From Mycobacterium sp. 852013-51886_SCH5428379 (GTDB lineage Bacteria; Actinomycetota; Actinomycetes; Mycobacteriales; Mycobacteriaceae): a stretch of 64,000 bases of DNA. This document shows, piece after piece, positions 41,757-51,081 of the stretch (its first letter is position 1; every line of letters starts with the position of its first letter). The stretch is from assembly GCF_001665575.1 (NCBI RefSeq), contig NZ_LZSU01000012.1, positions 1 through 64,000 of the forward strand, written 5' to 3'. The notes beneath the pieces were generated by a model. That model did not search any database. It was given only the letters and a program-made list of their open reading frames with translations, and was not told the origin of the DNA. The position numbers and the translations under genes were made by a program.

Positions 41757-43259
41757 ATGAGCTTGATCCTGGGCGAGGTGCTCGAGCATCCGTTGCTACA
41801 GGTTGCCGAACCCGTCATCCTCAGCGGCCACGGCAACCTCGGCCACCCCGTGCGGTGGGTGCACTCGGCCGACCTACTCGACATCGCACCGTTGCTGCGT
41901 GGTGGCGAGGTGCTGCTGACCAACGGCGTCGGCCTGGTCGGGGTGGATCAGCCGACGCGGCGGCATTACATCCGCAGTCTCGCCGAGATCGGCGTTGCCG
42001 CACTGCTTTTCGAGGTGGGCCGCACCTTCGTCGCCGTACCGGAGGAGATGGTCGACGAGGCCGCGGAGGCGGGGCTGACGGTCGTGCAGGTGCAACCGGT
42101 GCTGCGGTTCACCGAGGTGGCCGAGACGGTGAACAGCGAGCTCATCGACCGGTCGGTGATCCGGCTGCGCCATGCCGACGAGACGTCACGCGCGCTGTCG
42201 GTGGCGTTGGCGCGGGGCGCGTCGTTGCGCGAACTCGTCGGTCAGGTCGCGGCCACCCTGGGCACCTGGGCGCAACTGCACGACCGGACGGGCCGGCTGG
42301 TCGAACAGGCCGGCGCCCCGCACGGCCCGGACGCACCGAGTGCCGAGGCCCCGGTCCTGGTCGACGGCGCCGCATGGGGACGGTTGTTGATCGGTACGGA
42401 CGGTGCACCCCAGCTGCTCGGCGAAGCGGTCCTGGACCGCGCGCCGGTGGTGCTGGGCCTGTGCCTCATCCGCGAGCACAAGGACGTCGCCGACGCGGTG
42501 CGCACTCAGCAGCTCCTGCTCGAGCAACTCGTGGGCAATCGGTCGGTGGCGCGCGGACTGCTCGCGGCCCGGATGCAGGCCGCAGGCGTGGCCGTCGACG
42601 GACACGAGTACGTCTGCCTGATCGCCGACGTGCACCGCATCCCGTCGGCCGAGCATGTGGTCGATAAGGTCATCCGGCAGTGCGGGCACGGGATCTTCGG
42701 TCTGGTGCAGGGCGCGCTGTGCGCGGTGGTGGCCCGCAGTCGGGATGTCGAGGGTGAGGCGTTCGGCGATGTGGTGCGGCGGGTGGTGCACCGGGAGCTG
42801 GCGCGAGAGAAACGTGTCCGCGCGGTGGTGGGCCGTCGGGTCAGTGACGTGGCCGATCTGCCCCGCGCGATGGCGGACGCGCACGCCACCCTCGAGCTGG
42901 CGCGGGAACTGCACCAGGCTGAACCGGTCATCGAGGTGCAGCAATTGGCGCTGCAACGGCTGCTCGACGGATACAGCGACCGGGAAGCGTTGCGCCAGTT
43001 CGTCGACGAACAGATCGGGGTGCTCGATGACGCAGACCGGCGCCGCAGCGGCCAGCTCCTGCCCACCCTCGAAATGCTGGTGGCGTGCGCGGGCAATAAG
43101 GTCGAAGCCGCCCGCCGACTCCACATCCGGCGGCAGTCGCTGTACTACCGGCTGGACCAGATCCAGCGGCTCACCGGGTGCAACCTCGACGATGCGCAGC
43201 AATTGCTCCCGATGGCCGTCGCGCTGACGGTGCGGGCGATGCTGACCACCGGCCGTTGA
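41757..43259 (+). CDS. PucR-type transcriptional regulator
   Basis: A 500-residue regulator with an N-terminal PucR (purine catabolism regulator) domain (about 5-125, including GEVLLTNGVGL and EVGRTF). A GGDEF-like middle region follows (about 270-390), then the C-terminal PucR helix-turn-helix (about 430-490: KVEAARRLHIRRQSLYYRLDQIQ). Relatives control purine, proline, GABA and other nitrogen-compound catabolism, usually as activators of a neighbouring operon. It is divergent from the six-gene catabolic run, which makes it the obvious local regulator. The start MSLILGEVLEHP fits the family; the frame is open 30 codons upstream. Confidence 0.9.
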   Translation: MSLILGEVLEHPLLQVAEPVILSGHGNLGHPVRWVHSADLLDIAPLLRGGEVLLTNGVGLVGVDQPTRRHYIRSLAEIGVAALLFEVGRTFVAVPEEMVDEAAEAGLTVVQVQPVLRFTEVAETVNSELIDRSVIRLRHADETSRALSVALARGASLRELVGQVAATLGTWAQLHDRTGRLVEQAGAPHGPDAPSAEAPVLVDGAAWGRLLIGTDGAPQLLGEAVLDRAPVVLGLCLIREHKDVADAVRTQQLLLEQLVGNRSVARGLLAARMQAAGVAVDGHEYVCLIADVHRIPSAEHVVDKVIRQCGHGIFGLVQGALCAVVARSRDVEGEAFGDVVRRVVHRELAREKRVRAVVGRRVSDVADLPRAMADAHATLELARELHQAEPVIEVQQLALQRLLDGYSDREALRQFVDEQIGVLDDADRRRSGQLLPTLEMLVACAGNKVEAARRLHIRRQSLYYRLDQIQRLTGCNLDDAQQLLPMAVALTVRAMLTTGR

Positions 43260-43267
43260 CGGTCCGG
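43249..43267. terminator. Hairpin between convergent pucR-type gene and FAD-oxidase gene
   Basis: CCGGCCG-TTGA-CGGTCCGG: a 7-bp stem with one bulged T, spanning the regulator's stop codon. There is no U-tract. Confidence 0.4.
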
Positions 43268-43268
43268 A

Positions 43269-44630
43269 TCAGAACGCCGCACCGGGGTTGAGGATCGCCT
43301 CCGGGTCGAGCGCGGCCTTGATCCGGCGGTTGAGCTCCATGGCCTCCGGCCCGATCTGCCCGGCCAGCCATGGTCGCTTCAACCGCCCGACCCCGTGCTC
43401 GCCGGTGATGGTGCCGCCCAGGCTGACGGCCAGATCCATGATCTCGCCGAACGCCGTCTCGGCGCGTTCGGCCATCGCGGCGTCGGCGGGATCGAACACG
43501 ATCAGCGGATGGGTGTTTCCGTCTCCGGCGTGCGCGATCACCGAGATCATCACGTCGCGGTCGGCGGCGATCTTCTCCACGCCGGCGACGAGCTCGGCCA
43601 GGGCGGGCAGTGGCACACCGACGTCCTCGAGTAGCAGCGCGCCCTTCGCCTCCACGGCCGGGATCGCGAACCGCCGCGCCGCGACGAACGCCTCACCCTC
43701 GTCGGGATCGGCGGTGGAGAACACCTCCTTGGCGCCGGCCTCGGCGAACACCTGCGCCATGTACTCGGCGTCCTGGGCACCGGCCGCGCCGCGATCGTCG
43801 GAGGCGGCCACCATCATCGCGGCGGCGTCCCGGTCCAGGCCCATGCGGAGTTTGTCCTCGACGGCGTTGATGGCCACCTTGTCCATGAACTCGAGCATCG
43901 AGGGCCGGATCCGGCCGGTGATGGTGACCACCGCGCCAGCGGCGGCCTCCACCGAGTCGAAGGTGGCGACCACGGTGCAGGGCGAATGCTGCGGGGGCAG
44001 CAGCCGCAGCGTCACCTCGGTGATCACCCCGAGAGTGCCCTCGCTGCCGACGAACAGCTTCGTCAGCGAGAGGCCGGCGACATCTTTGAGGCGGGGGCCG
44101 CCCAGGCGCACCGCGGTGCCGTCGGCGAGGACCACCTGCAGCCCGAGTACGTAGTCGGTCGTCACGCCGTATTTCACGCAGCACAGGCCGCCGGCGTTGG
44201 TGGCGACGTTGCCGCCGATGCTGCAGATCTCGTACGACGACGGATCCGGCGGATACCAGAGGCCATGCTGGGCCACCGCCTTCTTGACCTCCGCGTTGAG
44301 CAGACCGGGCTGCACCACCGCGGTACGGGTCACGGGGTCGACGGCGATGTCGCGCATCTTCTCCGTCGTCAGCACCACCGCACCGTCGAGCGCCGTTGCC
44401 CCGCCGGACAACCCGGTGCCCATGCCGCGCGGCACCACGGCGATGCGGTGGGTCGACGCCCAGCGCAGGACGGTCTGCACCTCCTCGGTGCGGGTCGGTC
44501 TGACGACGGCCAACGCGGTGCCTGCCGCCGGGTCGGCCGCGCGGTCCTGCCGGTAGGAGCTGACGATGTCCGGATCGGTGACCACAACACCGTCGGGCAG
44601 TTCTGCGATCAGCTCGGCCAGTGCGTCCAT
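43269..44630 (-). CDS. FAD-linked oxidase, glycolate oxidase / D-lactate dehydrogenase type (Rv1257c)
   Basis: A 453-residue flavoprotein of the GlcD/LDH family. The PCMH-type FAD domain carries VPRGMGTGLSGGATAL (about 63-78). The C-terminal FAD-linked oxidase domain ends with GTITGEHGVGRLKRPWL and the usual KAALDPEAILNPG. It oxidises a 2-hydroxy acid, likely glycolate or D-lactate. The ATG at 44630 lies 6 nt after TAGCAT, and tap ends 9 bp upstream. It may thus be read both from tap and from its own leaderless promoter. Confidence 0.92.
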   Translation of the reverse strand: MDALAELIAELPDGVVVTDPDIVSSYRQDRAADPAAGTALAVVRPTRTEEVQTVLRWASTHRIAVVPRGMGTGLSGGATALDGAVVLTTEKMRDIAVDPVTRTAVVQPGLLNAEVKKAVAQHGLWYPPDPSSYEICSIGGNVATNAGGLCCVKYGVTTDYVLGLQVVLADGTAVRLGGPRLKDVAGLSLTKLFVGSEGTLGVITEVTLRLLPPQHSPCTVVATFDSVEAAAGAVVTITGRIRPSMLEFMDKVAINAVEDKLRMGLDRDAAAMMVAASDDRGAAGAQDAEYMAQVFAEAGAKEVFSTADPDEGEAFVAARRFAIPAVEAKGALLLEDVGVPLPALAELVAGVEKIAADRDVMISVIAHAGDGNTHPLIVFDPADAAMAERAETAFGEIMDLAVSLGGTITGEHGVGRLKRPWLAGQIGPEAMELNRRIKAALDPEAILNPGAAF

Positions 44631-44636
44631 GATCCG

Positions 44637-44642
44637 ATGCTA
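44637..44642 (-). promoter_or_regulatory. Leaderless -10 element of the FAD-linked oxidase gene
   Basis: TAGCAT on the minus strand, 6 nt before the ATG at 44630. Its first three bases are the TAG stop codon of tap. Confidence 0.5.
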
Positions 44643-45860
44643 CGGACGATCCAGCTCCCTCAACGCGGGCATGGCGATCGCGGCCAGGCCCAACAGCAGC
44701 ATGGGCAGCGCCAGCGCGAAGAACGTGACGCGCAGGCCGGCGTTGTCGGCGAGTGGACCGGCGACCACCAGCCCGAGCGGGCCCGCGGCGTAGGCGAGCG
44801 AACCCATGACTCCCACGACCCGGCCCCGCAGATGCGACGGTGCACGGGTCTGCATGACGTAGTTGTAGATGGGTGCGATCGGGCCGTAGACCAACCCCAC
44901 GATCACCGACAGGAGCAGGATCACCGGCAGGGGTGGAAGGAACGCGATGACGGTCATCGCGACGCCCAGCGTGAGCACCGCGGTGAGCATCACCGCTCGA
45001 CGGTTGGTGTATTTCGACAGCACGGCGTAGCCCAGGGCGCCGATCAGTCCGCCGATCGACAGCGCCATCAGCACCCAGCCCAGTTGGACGGGTTCATCCC
45101 GATCGGTGAAGTATTTCGGGAACAGCACGCTTTCCATCGGCATGTACAGCCCGGTGACGATGAGGTCGACCAGCGCCAGCGTGCGCAATACCGGTGTGCG
45201 CCAGACGAACGCCAGACCCTCGACGATGCCCGCCCACACCCGCTCGGGAATCTGGCTGCGGTCCGGAGCGCCCGTGCCCTCGAGCCGCAGCACCGATATC
45301 GCCGCGATCGACAGCGTGAACGCGCCCGCGGTCACCCACATGGTGTCCACCCCGCCCAGCGTCGCGATCAGCAGCCCGCCGATTCCCGGCCCGACGATGT
45401 AGGCCAGGTTGAACACCGCCTCGTACACGCTGTTGGCGCGGTCGAGCGTCCAGCCGGCGCGCAAGGCCGCCTCGGGCAGCATGGTCTCGCGCGCCGTCAT
45501 CCCCGCCGGGTCGAAGAACGCGCCCAGGGCGGCGAGCGCGGCGAGTACGGCCACGTCGATCACCTGCACACCGAACGTCAGCGCCAGCACCGGTACGGCG
45601 AAGACGGACAGCGCGGATAGACCATCAGCGATCATCGAGACCCGACGTCGGCCCAGATAGTCCACGGCGGCGCCCGCGATCAGGGTCGCCACCAGCAGCG
45701 GCAGCGTGCCCGCCATCGCCACGATCGACGCGTCCACCGCGGATCCGTTGCGCTGCAACACCAGCCACGGAAAGGCGACCAGCGAGATGCCGTTGCCCGC
45801 GCCCGCGGTCAACGCCGAGAACAGGATGAGGAACAGCGGACCGCGCTTGCCGGTGATCAT
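44640..45860 (-). CDS. tap: MFS efflux pump Tap (Rv1258c type)
   Basis: Twelve-helix exporter of 406 residues, orthologous to Rv1258c, which extrudes tetracycline, aminoglycosides and other drugs. Visible are motif A ([13 protein letters not shown]) after helix 2 and helices such as [16 protein letters not shown] near the end. The start [14 protein letters not shown] fits the family; the frame is open 31 codons upstream into the udgB promoter. In M. tuberculosis tap is WhiB7-dependent. The 53-bp gap to udgB shows no A+T-rich WhiB7-type element, so control may differ here. Confidence 0.92.
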   Translation of the reverse strand: MITGKRGPLFLILFSALTAGAGNGISLVAFPWLVLQRNGSAVDASIVAMAGTLPLLVATLIAGAAVDYLGRRRVSMIADGLSALSVFAVPVLALTFGVQVIDVAVLAALAALGAFFDPAGMTARETMLPEAALRAGWTLDRANSVYEAVFNLAYIVGPGIGGLLIATLGGVDTMWVTAGAFTLSIAAISVLRLEGTGAPDRSQIPERVWAGIVEGLAFVWRTPVLRTLALVDLIVTGLYMPMESVLFPKYFTDRDEPVQLGWVLMALSIGGLIGALGYAVLSKYTNRRAVMLTAVLTLGVAMTVIAFLPPLPVILLLSVIVGLVYGPIAPIYNYVMQTRAPSHLRGRVVGVMGSLAYAAGPLGLVVAGPLADNAGLRVTFFALALPMLLLGLAAIAMPALRELDRP

Positions 45861-45913
45861 GGGATATCGCGCCGAATGTAGCAGCGGCGCAGCCCGGAGG
45901 GCACAGTGGAGCG

Positions 45914-46744
45914 GTGCAGTTGCCCCATCCGCGCACCGGCGCGCGGTTCGCATCGCCCGTCCCGCCGGGCTCCGGCTGGCCCTCGGAGCCCGCGACGCCG
46001 CACACCGCGGTCGCCACGTCGGCGGCGACCGTGCAGTCGTTGGCCGCAGCTGTCGAGACGCTCGACGAACTCGACGCGCTGGTGTCCGTGTGTCGTGCCT
46101 GCCCCCGCCTGGTCGAGTGGCGCGAAGACGTGGCCCGCAAGACGGTGGCCCGCCGTAAGGCCTTCGCCGATCAACCGTACTGGGGCCGGCCCGCTCCCGG
46201 GCTCGGTGCCGCCCACGCCCGCATCATGATCGTCGGATTGGCCCCCGCCGCGCACGGCGCCAACCGCACCGGCCGGGTGTTCACCGGCGACCGCTCGGGG
46301 GACTTCCTGTTCGCCGCGCTGCACCGGGCCGGGCTGGCCAATCAGGCGCTGTGCGTCGACGCGGCCGACGGTCTGGTCCTGTCCGGCGCCCGGGTGGCGG
46401 CCGCGGTCCGGTGCGCACCGCCGGCCAATGCGCCCACGCCCGCCGAGCGGACGACGTGTGCGCCGTGGCTGGACGCCGAGTGGCGGCTGCTCGCCCCACA
46501 GATGCGGGTCGTCATCGCGCTGGGCGGGTTCGCGTGGAAGGCGGCGCTGGACATGCTGCGCCGCGGCGGCGCCGACATTCCGGTCCCGGCGCCGAAGTTC
46601 GGCCATCTCGCAGCCGTCGAGATCGGGGACGTCACGCTGCTCGGCTGCTTCCATCCGAGCCAGCAAAATACCTTTACCGGCAGGCTGACTCCCGACATGA
46701 TGGACGCCGTCTTTTCCGAAGCGAAGCGAAGGGCGGGTACCTGA
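45914..46744 (+). CDS. udgB: Family 5 uracil-DNA glycosylase UdgB
   Basis: Iron-sulfur uracil-DNA glycosylase that removes uracil and other deaminated bases, 276 residues, orthologous to Rv1259. The four likely 4Fe-4S ligands are Cys60, Cys63, Cys167 and Cys182. Motif A is [19 protein letters not shown] (108-126) and motif B is HPSQQNT (247-253). The first ~35 residues are variable. The GTG at 45914 is preceded by GGAG. Its stop overlaps the ATG of the next flavoprotein gene by one base. Confidence 0.93.
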   Translation: MQLPHPRTGARFASPVPPGSGWPSEPATPHTAVATSAATVQSLAAAVETLDELDALVSVCRACPRLVEWREDVARKTVARRKAFADQPYWGRPAPGLGAAHARIMIVGLAPAAHGANRTGRVFTGDRSGDFLFAALHRAGLANQALCVDAADGLVLSGARVAAAVRCAPPANAPTPAERTTCAPWLDAEWRLLAPQMRVVIALGGFAWKAALDMLRRGGADIPVPAPKFGHLAAVEIGDVTLLGCFHPSQQNTFTGRLTPDMMDAVFSEAKRRAGT

Positions 46745-47853
46745 TGGCCACCGTGCTGGTCTCCGGCGCGAGCGTGGCAGGGATGGCGACAGCGTACTTG
46801 CTTGCCCGACAGGGTGATTCGGTCACCGTCGTGGAACGGTATCCGGAACTGCGACCGGGTGGTCAGGCCGTCGACGTCCGTGGGCCGGCCCTGACGGTGC
46901 TCGACCGGATGGGCCTGCTGGAGACGGTCCGCGCCCGGGCCATCGTCTTCCGCGGTATGTCCACCGTCGACGCGGACGGGACTGAAACATCCAGGGACAC
47001 CGAGAAGACGGCGACCGGGGGGCTCCTCGGCAACCCCGATGTCGAGATCCTGCGGGACGATCTGGTCGACGTGTTGTTCACCGCGACCGAGGATGTCGAG
47101 TTCGTATTCGATGACAGCGCCGCCGCCATCGACGACATCGGCGACGCCGTGCGGGTCGAGTTCCGTGGCGGTTCCGTACGCGATTTCGACTTCGTGGTGG
47201 GGGCCGACGGTCTGCACTCGGCGGTCCGCCGCTTGGCGTTCGGCCCCGAGGATCGCTACGTCAGACGCATGGGCATGTTCCTCGCCGTGTGCACGACGCG
47301 GAACTTCCTCGAACTGGACCGCTGGCAGGTGTGGTTCAGCGAGCACGAGCCCGAACTGTTCTGCGGGGTCTACAGCGCCCGGGGCAACAGCGAGGCGCGG
47401 GTGATGTTCGGGTTCACCGATTCGCAGCTACGGCTCGATCACCGCGACGAGGACGCTCAGTGGGATGAGCTCGGGCGGCGGTTCGGCGAGGCCGGTGCCT
47501 TTCCCGAGTCGCTGCTCGCGGAGGCGCGCCGAGCCTCGGACTTCTACTGCGACGAGTCGGCACAGATCGTCATGGACTCCTGGTCCCGCGGCCGGGTCGT
47601 GCTGGTCGGCGACGCCGCGCACTGCGCGTCACCGCTGTCCGGACAGGGGACCAGTCTGGCGCTGCTCGGCGCCCACACGTTGGCCACCGAACTGTTCGAC
47701 GCGGGCGATCACGACGGCGGATTCGCCGCGTACGAGGCCGCCCTGCGGCAGTACGTCGTGGACAACCAGGCGCTGGCGTTCGAGGACAGCAGCGACGACG
47801 CCACCTGGTGGGACCGCTTCTATCCGGTGATCAACGCATTCGAGGTGCGCTGA
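46744..47853 (+). CDS. FAD-dependent monooxygenase (Rv1260 type)
   Basis: Class A flavoprotein hydroxylase of 369 residues. The N-terminal Rossmann motif is GASVAGMATAYLLARQG, followed by the acidic ERYPELRPGG. The NAD(P)H/FAD DG motif is VVGADGLHSAVRR, and the GD motif is VVLVGDAAHCASPLSGQG. Related enzymes include TetX and aromatic hydroxylases; the substrate is unknown. It is translationally coupled to udgB by a one-base overlap, as in H37Rv. Confidence 0.9.
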   Translation: MATVLVSGASVAGMATAYLLARQGDSVTVVERYPELRPGGQAVDVRGPALTVLDRMGLLETVRARAIVFRGMSTVDADGTETSRDTEKTATGGLLGNPDVEILRDDLVDVLFTATEDVEFVFDDSAAAIDDIGDAVRVEFRGGSVRDFDFVVGADGLHSAVRRLAFGPEDRYVRRMGMFLAVCTTRNFLELDRWQVWFSEHEPELFCGVYSARGNSEARVMFGFTDSQLRLDHRDEDAQWDELGRRFGEAGAFPESLLAEARRASDFYCDESAQIVMDSWSRGRVVLVGDAAHCASPLSGQGTSLALLGAHTLATELFDAGDHDGGFAAYEAALRQYVVDNQALAFEDSSDDATWWDRFYPVINAFEVR

Positions 47854-47890
47854 CGGGAACGTCCGGCGCCCGGACGGCGTTGTGCCTCCT

Positions 47891-48940
47891 ATGCGCCTAT
47901 CCGTCCTCGATCTCGTTCCCGTGCGCAGCGATCAGACCACGTCGGACGCGCTGGCCGCGACCACGCGCCTCGCGCAGACCGCCGACCGCCTGGGCTACAC
48001 CCGCTTCTGGATCGCCGAGCACCACAACATGCCAGCCGTCGCGGCCACCAGCCCGCCGGTGGTGATCGCCCACCTCGCCGCGCAGACCTCGCAGCTGCGG
48101 CTGGGTTCGGGCGGCGTCATGCTGCCCAACCACGCGCCTCTCGCGGTGGCCGAGCAGTTCGCCCTCCTCGAGGCCGCCCACCCCGGCCGCATCGACCTCG
48201 GCATCGGCCGGGCGCCGGGTTCGGATCCGGTGACGTCGATGGCACTGCGCGGGGCGGCGGGCCGCGACGACACCGACATCGAACGTTTCCCCCAGTACCT
48301 CGACGACGTCGCCGCGCTGATGAGCACCCACGGCGTACGGGTCTCGCTGCCGCGGAACCTGATGCGGGAGAACTACATCCTCAAGGCGACACCAGCAGCG
48401 GCCACCGAACCGCGGCTGTGGCTGCTCGGGTCGTCGATGTACTCGGCGCACCTCGCGGCGGCCAAGGGGCTGCCGTACGTATTCGCCCACCACTTCTCCG
48501 GACAGGGCACCAGGGAGGCGCTGGAGGTCTACCGCTCGGAGTTCCGGCCCAGCGATCTGGCCACCGAACCGGTCACCTTCCTCACGGTCAACGCCGTCGT
48601 CGCCGACACCCGGGACGAGGCGATGGCGCTGATGCTGCCGAATCTGCACATGATGGCCCAGCTACGCACCGGTCAGCCGCTCACCGCACTCGACCTCGTC
48701 GAGGATGCCGAGGCCAAGGAGCTCAGCCCGCAGGCCCAGGCCGTGGTGCAGAGCGGTCTGCAGCGCGCGGTGGTGGGTGCGCCTGCCGAGGCGGCCGATC
48801 AGGTGCGGGCGCTGGCCGCGGAGTTCGACGTCGACGAGGTGATGATCAACCCGGTGGCCTCCGCCCGCCGCGGCACCGATCCCGCGACCGCCCCCGGCCG
48901 CGACACCACCCTCGAGCTGCTGGCCAAGGAACTGTTCTAG
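47891..48940 (+). CDS. LLM-class flavin-dependent oxidoreductase (bacterial luciferase-like)
   Basis: A 349-residue TIM-barrel oxidoreductase using FMN or F420. The family pattern is clear: WIAEHHNMPAVAATSPPVVIAHLA, LRLGSGGVMLPNHAPL and IDLGIGRAPGSDP. The C-terminal part (EFDVDEVMINP) is usual. Substrate unknown. GTG at 47882 and ATG at 47891 are both in frame; the ATG gives the typical start MRLSVLDL. The gene is absent at this place in H37Rv. It lies 37 bp after the monooxygenase and converges with the F420 gene across 4 bp. Confidence 0.88.
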   Translation: MRLSVLDLVPVRSDQTTSDALAATTRLAQTADRLGYTRFWIAEHHNMPAVAATSPPVVIAHLAAQTSQLRLGSGGVMLPNHAPLAVAEQFALLEAAHPGRIDLGIGRAPGSDPVTSMALRGAAGRDDTDIERFPQYLDDVAALMSTHGVRVSLPRNLMRENYILKATPAAATEPRLWLLGSSMYSAHLAAAKGLPYVFAHHFSGQGTREALEVYRSEFRPSDLATEPVTFLTVNAVVADTRDEAMALMLPNLHMMAQLRTGQPLTALDLVEDAEAKELSPQAQAVVQSGLQRAVVGAPAEAADQVRALAAEFDVDEVMINPVASARRGTDPATAPGRDTTLELLAKELF

Positions 48941-48944
48941 GGCG

Positions 48945-49391
48945 TCAACGCGGGAGCAGCTCGACGATCGGGATCGCCCGCGTCGTCCGCTTCTGGTAGG
49001 CGTCGTAGCGGCCGGAGTTGTTGTCGTTGACCAACCGCCACAGCCGCGCATAGTCGGGGTCCTCGGGCAGGATCGGCCGCGCCGTCGCCGCGAGCCGGCG
49101 CGGGCCGATGTTGATCTCGACCTGCGGGTTCGCCTTGAGGTTGTGGTACCAGCCGGGTGCCTTCGGCGCACCGCCCAGCGACGCGACGATGTAGTACTTC
49201 CCGCCGTCCTCCGCGTAGGTGAGGGTGTTGCTGCGGGCGATGCCGGTCTTGGCGCCGGTGGTGTGCAGCAACAGGCTTGGCGGCGCGCCGGGGATGTGAT
49301 GGCCGATGCGGCCGCCCGACTTCTTGTAGATGAGATCGTGCATCCGCAGCAACCGGATACCGATCTTTTCGAGCGGGGACAGATGATCCAT
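48945..49391 (-). CDS. F420-dependent nitroreductase-family (DDN-like) protein (Rv1261c type)
   Basis: A 148-residue split-barrel flavin/deazaflavin enzyme. The DDN pattern is visible: LLHTTGAKTGIARSNTLTY (about 41-59), GGKYYIVASLGGAPKAPGWYHNL (about 63-85), NPQVEI and RLAATARPI. Relatives use reduced F420 to reduce quinones and nitroimidazole prodrugs. A weak -10-like CAGACT lies 6 nt before the ATG. Confidence 0.9.
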   Translation of the reverse strand: MDHLSPLEKIGIRLLRMHDLIYKKSGGRIGHHIPGAPPSLLLHTTGAKTGIARSNTLTYAEDGGKYYIVASLGGAPKAPGWYHNLKANPQVEINIGPRRLAATARPILPEDPDYARLWRLVNDNNSGRYDAYQKRTTRAIPIVELLPR

Positions 49392-49419
49392 CGCCCCAGT
49401 CTGTCAGCCGCAGCGACCG

Positions 49420-49425
49420 TAGGGT
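49420..49425 (+). promoter_or_regulatory. Leaderless -10 element of the FAD monooxygenase gene at 49433
   Basis: TAGGGT, exactly 7 nt before the ATG at 49433. It decides against the GTG three codons upstream, which begins inside the hexamer region. Confidence 0.6.
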
Positions 49426-49432
49426 GTCCCGC

Positions 49433-50623
49433 ATGCACGACTGGACCGGCCACCGCGCGGTGGTGGTGGGGGGCTCCATCGGCGGTCTGACCACCGCGTT
49501 GCTGTTGCGTCGGCTGGGGTTCGACGTCTCCGTCTTCGAGCGCACCCTCGAGGGTCTCGACGGCCGCGGCGGCGGCATCGCGCTGCATCCGGAGACGGTG
49601 CGCTGGTTCGCCGAGTGCAGCAGCCAGCGCCCCGAACGGGTGAGCACCTCGGCGCGGTGCGTGCAATACCTCGGCGAGGGCGACGCGGTGGTGCACACCG
49701 AGCCGCTGGCGTGGACCTTCACATCGTGGGGCACCTTCCATCACGCTCTGCTGGCCGACTTCGGTGACGGCGACTACCACCTCGGCGAGTACGCCGCCGG
49801 ATTCGACCAGGACGCCGACGGCGTCGAGGTGCGGTTCGCCTCGGGTCGGCGGGAACGCGCCGATCTGGTGGTGTTCGCCGACGGCGTCACCTCGGCGGCG
49901 CGCCGGCGCATCTCCCCGGCCACCGAGCTGACCTACGCCGGCTACGTCGGCTGGCGCGGCACCGTCCCCGAGAAGCGGCTCTCACCGGACACGTTCGCTC
50001 GGCTGCACGATGCGATCACCTACAGCTTCGCCCCGCACACCCACCTGGTCGCCTACCCGATCCCGGCGCCCGGGGGCGGCCTCGAAATCGGCGACCGGCT
50101 GATGAATTACGTCTGGTACCGCAACGTGGCCGACGGGTATCAGCTCGACGAACTGATGACCGACCGGCGCGGCGTGCCGGCGAAGGTGTCGCTGCACCCG
50201 GGCGCGGTCCAGGACCGCTACGTCGACGAAATGCGCTCGGCGGCAGCGCAACTGCTCGCACCGGCCGTCGCGGAGCTGGTGGCCCGCACCGAGTTCCCGT
50301 TCGTGCAGGCGGTTTTCGACGTCGCGGCCGACCGGATGGTGCTGGGCCGGGCAGTACTCCTCGGCGACGCCGCCTGCGCGGTGCGACCGCATCCCGCCGC
50401 GGCCACCGCCAAGGCGGCGGCCGACGCATGGGCCCTGCACGACGCACTGGCCGAGACCACCGACATCGGCACCGCGCTGGGGCGGTGGGAGCCCGCGCAG
50501 CTGGCGCTGGCCCGGCAGTTGTTCACCCGGGCCAGGGAGATGGCCGCCCGCTCGCAGGTGTCCTGCAGCTGGGACCCGGCCGACCCCGCGAACCGGTTCG
50601 GCCTGCACGGCCCCGCCTGGTAG
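49433..50623 (+). CDS. FAD-dependent monooxygenase, 2,6-dihydroxypyridine hydroxylase-like
   Basis: A 396-residue class A flavoprotein. The FAD motif is VVVGGSIGGLTTALLLRRLG (about 11-30) followed by VFERTLEGLDGRGGGIALHPE. A DG-type motif is DLVVFADGVTSAARRR, and a GD motif VLLGDAACAVRPHPAAATAKA lies near 310. The pattern resembles the dihydroxypyridine 3-hydroxylase group, which suggests an aromatic or heteroaromatic substrate; this is inference. Its TAG directly abuts the CTA (reverse TAG) of the convergent HIT gene with no base between. Confidence 0.87.
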   Translation: MHDWTGHRAVVVGGSIGGLTTALLLRRLGFDVSVFERTLEGLDGRGGGIALHPETVRWFAECSSQRPERVSTSARCVQYLGEGDAVVHTEPLAWTFTSWGTFHHALLADFGDGDYHLGEYAAGFDQDADGVEVRFASGRRERADLVVFADGVTSAARRRISPATELTYAGYVGWRGTVPEKRLSPDTFARLHDAITYSFAPHTHLVAYPIPAPGGGLEIGDRLMNYVWYRNVADGYQLDELMTDRRGVPAKVSLHPGAVQDRYVDEMRSAAAQLLAPAVAELVARTEFPFVQAVFDVAADRMVLGRAVLLGDAACAVRPHPAAATAKAAADAWALHDALAETTDIGTALGRWEPAQLALARQLFTRAREMAARSQVSCSWDPADPANRFGLHGPAW

Positions 50624-51055
50624 CTACGGCGTGCGATCGAGGTCGGCCAGCGCCTCCCGGAGCAGCCGGCCGGACTCCTCGCGGTCCGGATCGCGCCGCA
50701 GCATCATGTTCTTGGCGAACGACAGTTTGTCGCCGCTGCGGCGAGGCAGCACGTGCAGATGGATGTGGAACACCGTCTGGAACGCGGCCTTGCCGTCGTT
50801 GATCACGATGTTGTTGCCGTCGGCATGCAGCCCGGATCGTCGCGCCGCGCGGGCGATGCGCTGACCGATGCGGGCCATGTCGGCGACCGTCTCGGGCGGG
50901 GTGTCGGTCATGTCCACGCTGTGGCGCTTGGGGATCACCAGCGTGTGGCCGCGGGCGAACGGACGGATGTCGAGGATGCCCAGGTACCCGTCGTCCTCGT
51001 AGATTCGGATGGCGGGCGCCTCCCCGGCGACGATCTCGCAGAACACACAGGACAC
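50624..51055 (-). CDS. HIT-family nucleotide hydrolase/transferase (Rv1262c)
   Basis: Histidine-triad protein of 143 residues acting on nucleotide phosphoramidates or dinucleoside polyphosphates. The triad is FHIHLHVLPR near residues 99-108. The N-terminal CVFCEI and later histidines form a structural zinc site typical of the family. The GTG at 51055 lies 6 nt after TACGGT and has no ribosome binding site, so it is probably leaderless. Its promoter lies back to back with that of the amidase. Confidence 0.93.
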   Translation of the reverse strand: MSCVFCEIVAGEAPAIRIYEDDGYLGILDIRPFARGHTLVIPKRHSVDMTDTPPETVADMARIGQRIARAARRSGLHADGNNIVINDGKAAFQTVFHIHLHVLPRRSGDKLSFAKNMMLRRDPDREESGRLLREALADLDRTP

Positions 51056-51061
51056 CCCGCC

Positions 51062-51074
51062 ACCGTATTACGCT
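51062..51074. promoter_or_regulatory. Back-to-back leaderless -10 elements (HIT / amidase)
   Basis: On the minus strand TACGGT (51062-51067) lies 6 nt before the GTG at 51055. On the plus strand TACGCT (51069-51074) lies 7 nt before the GTG at 51082. Only one base separates the two hexamers, so one melted region could serve both directions. Confidence 0.6.
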
Positions 51075-51081
51075 GGCCGAG

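Noticed and set aside
35884..43259. Genomic island signature for the inserted cluster
   Set aside because: I found no integrase, transposase, tRNA, flanking repeat or obvious composition change. It may still be laterally acquired, but the sequence gives no direct sign.
45861..45913. WhiB7-dependent promoter upstream of tap
   Set aside because: The 53-bp gap to udgB has no A+T-rich stretch next to a -35 element. A more distant element inside udgB cannot be excluded but is not visible.
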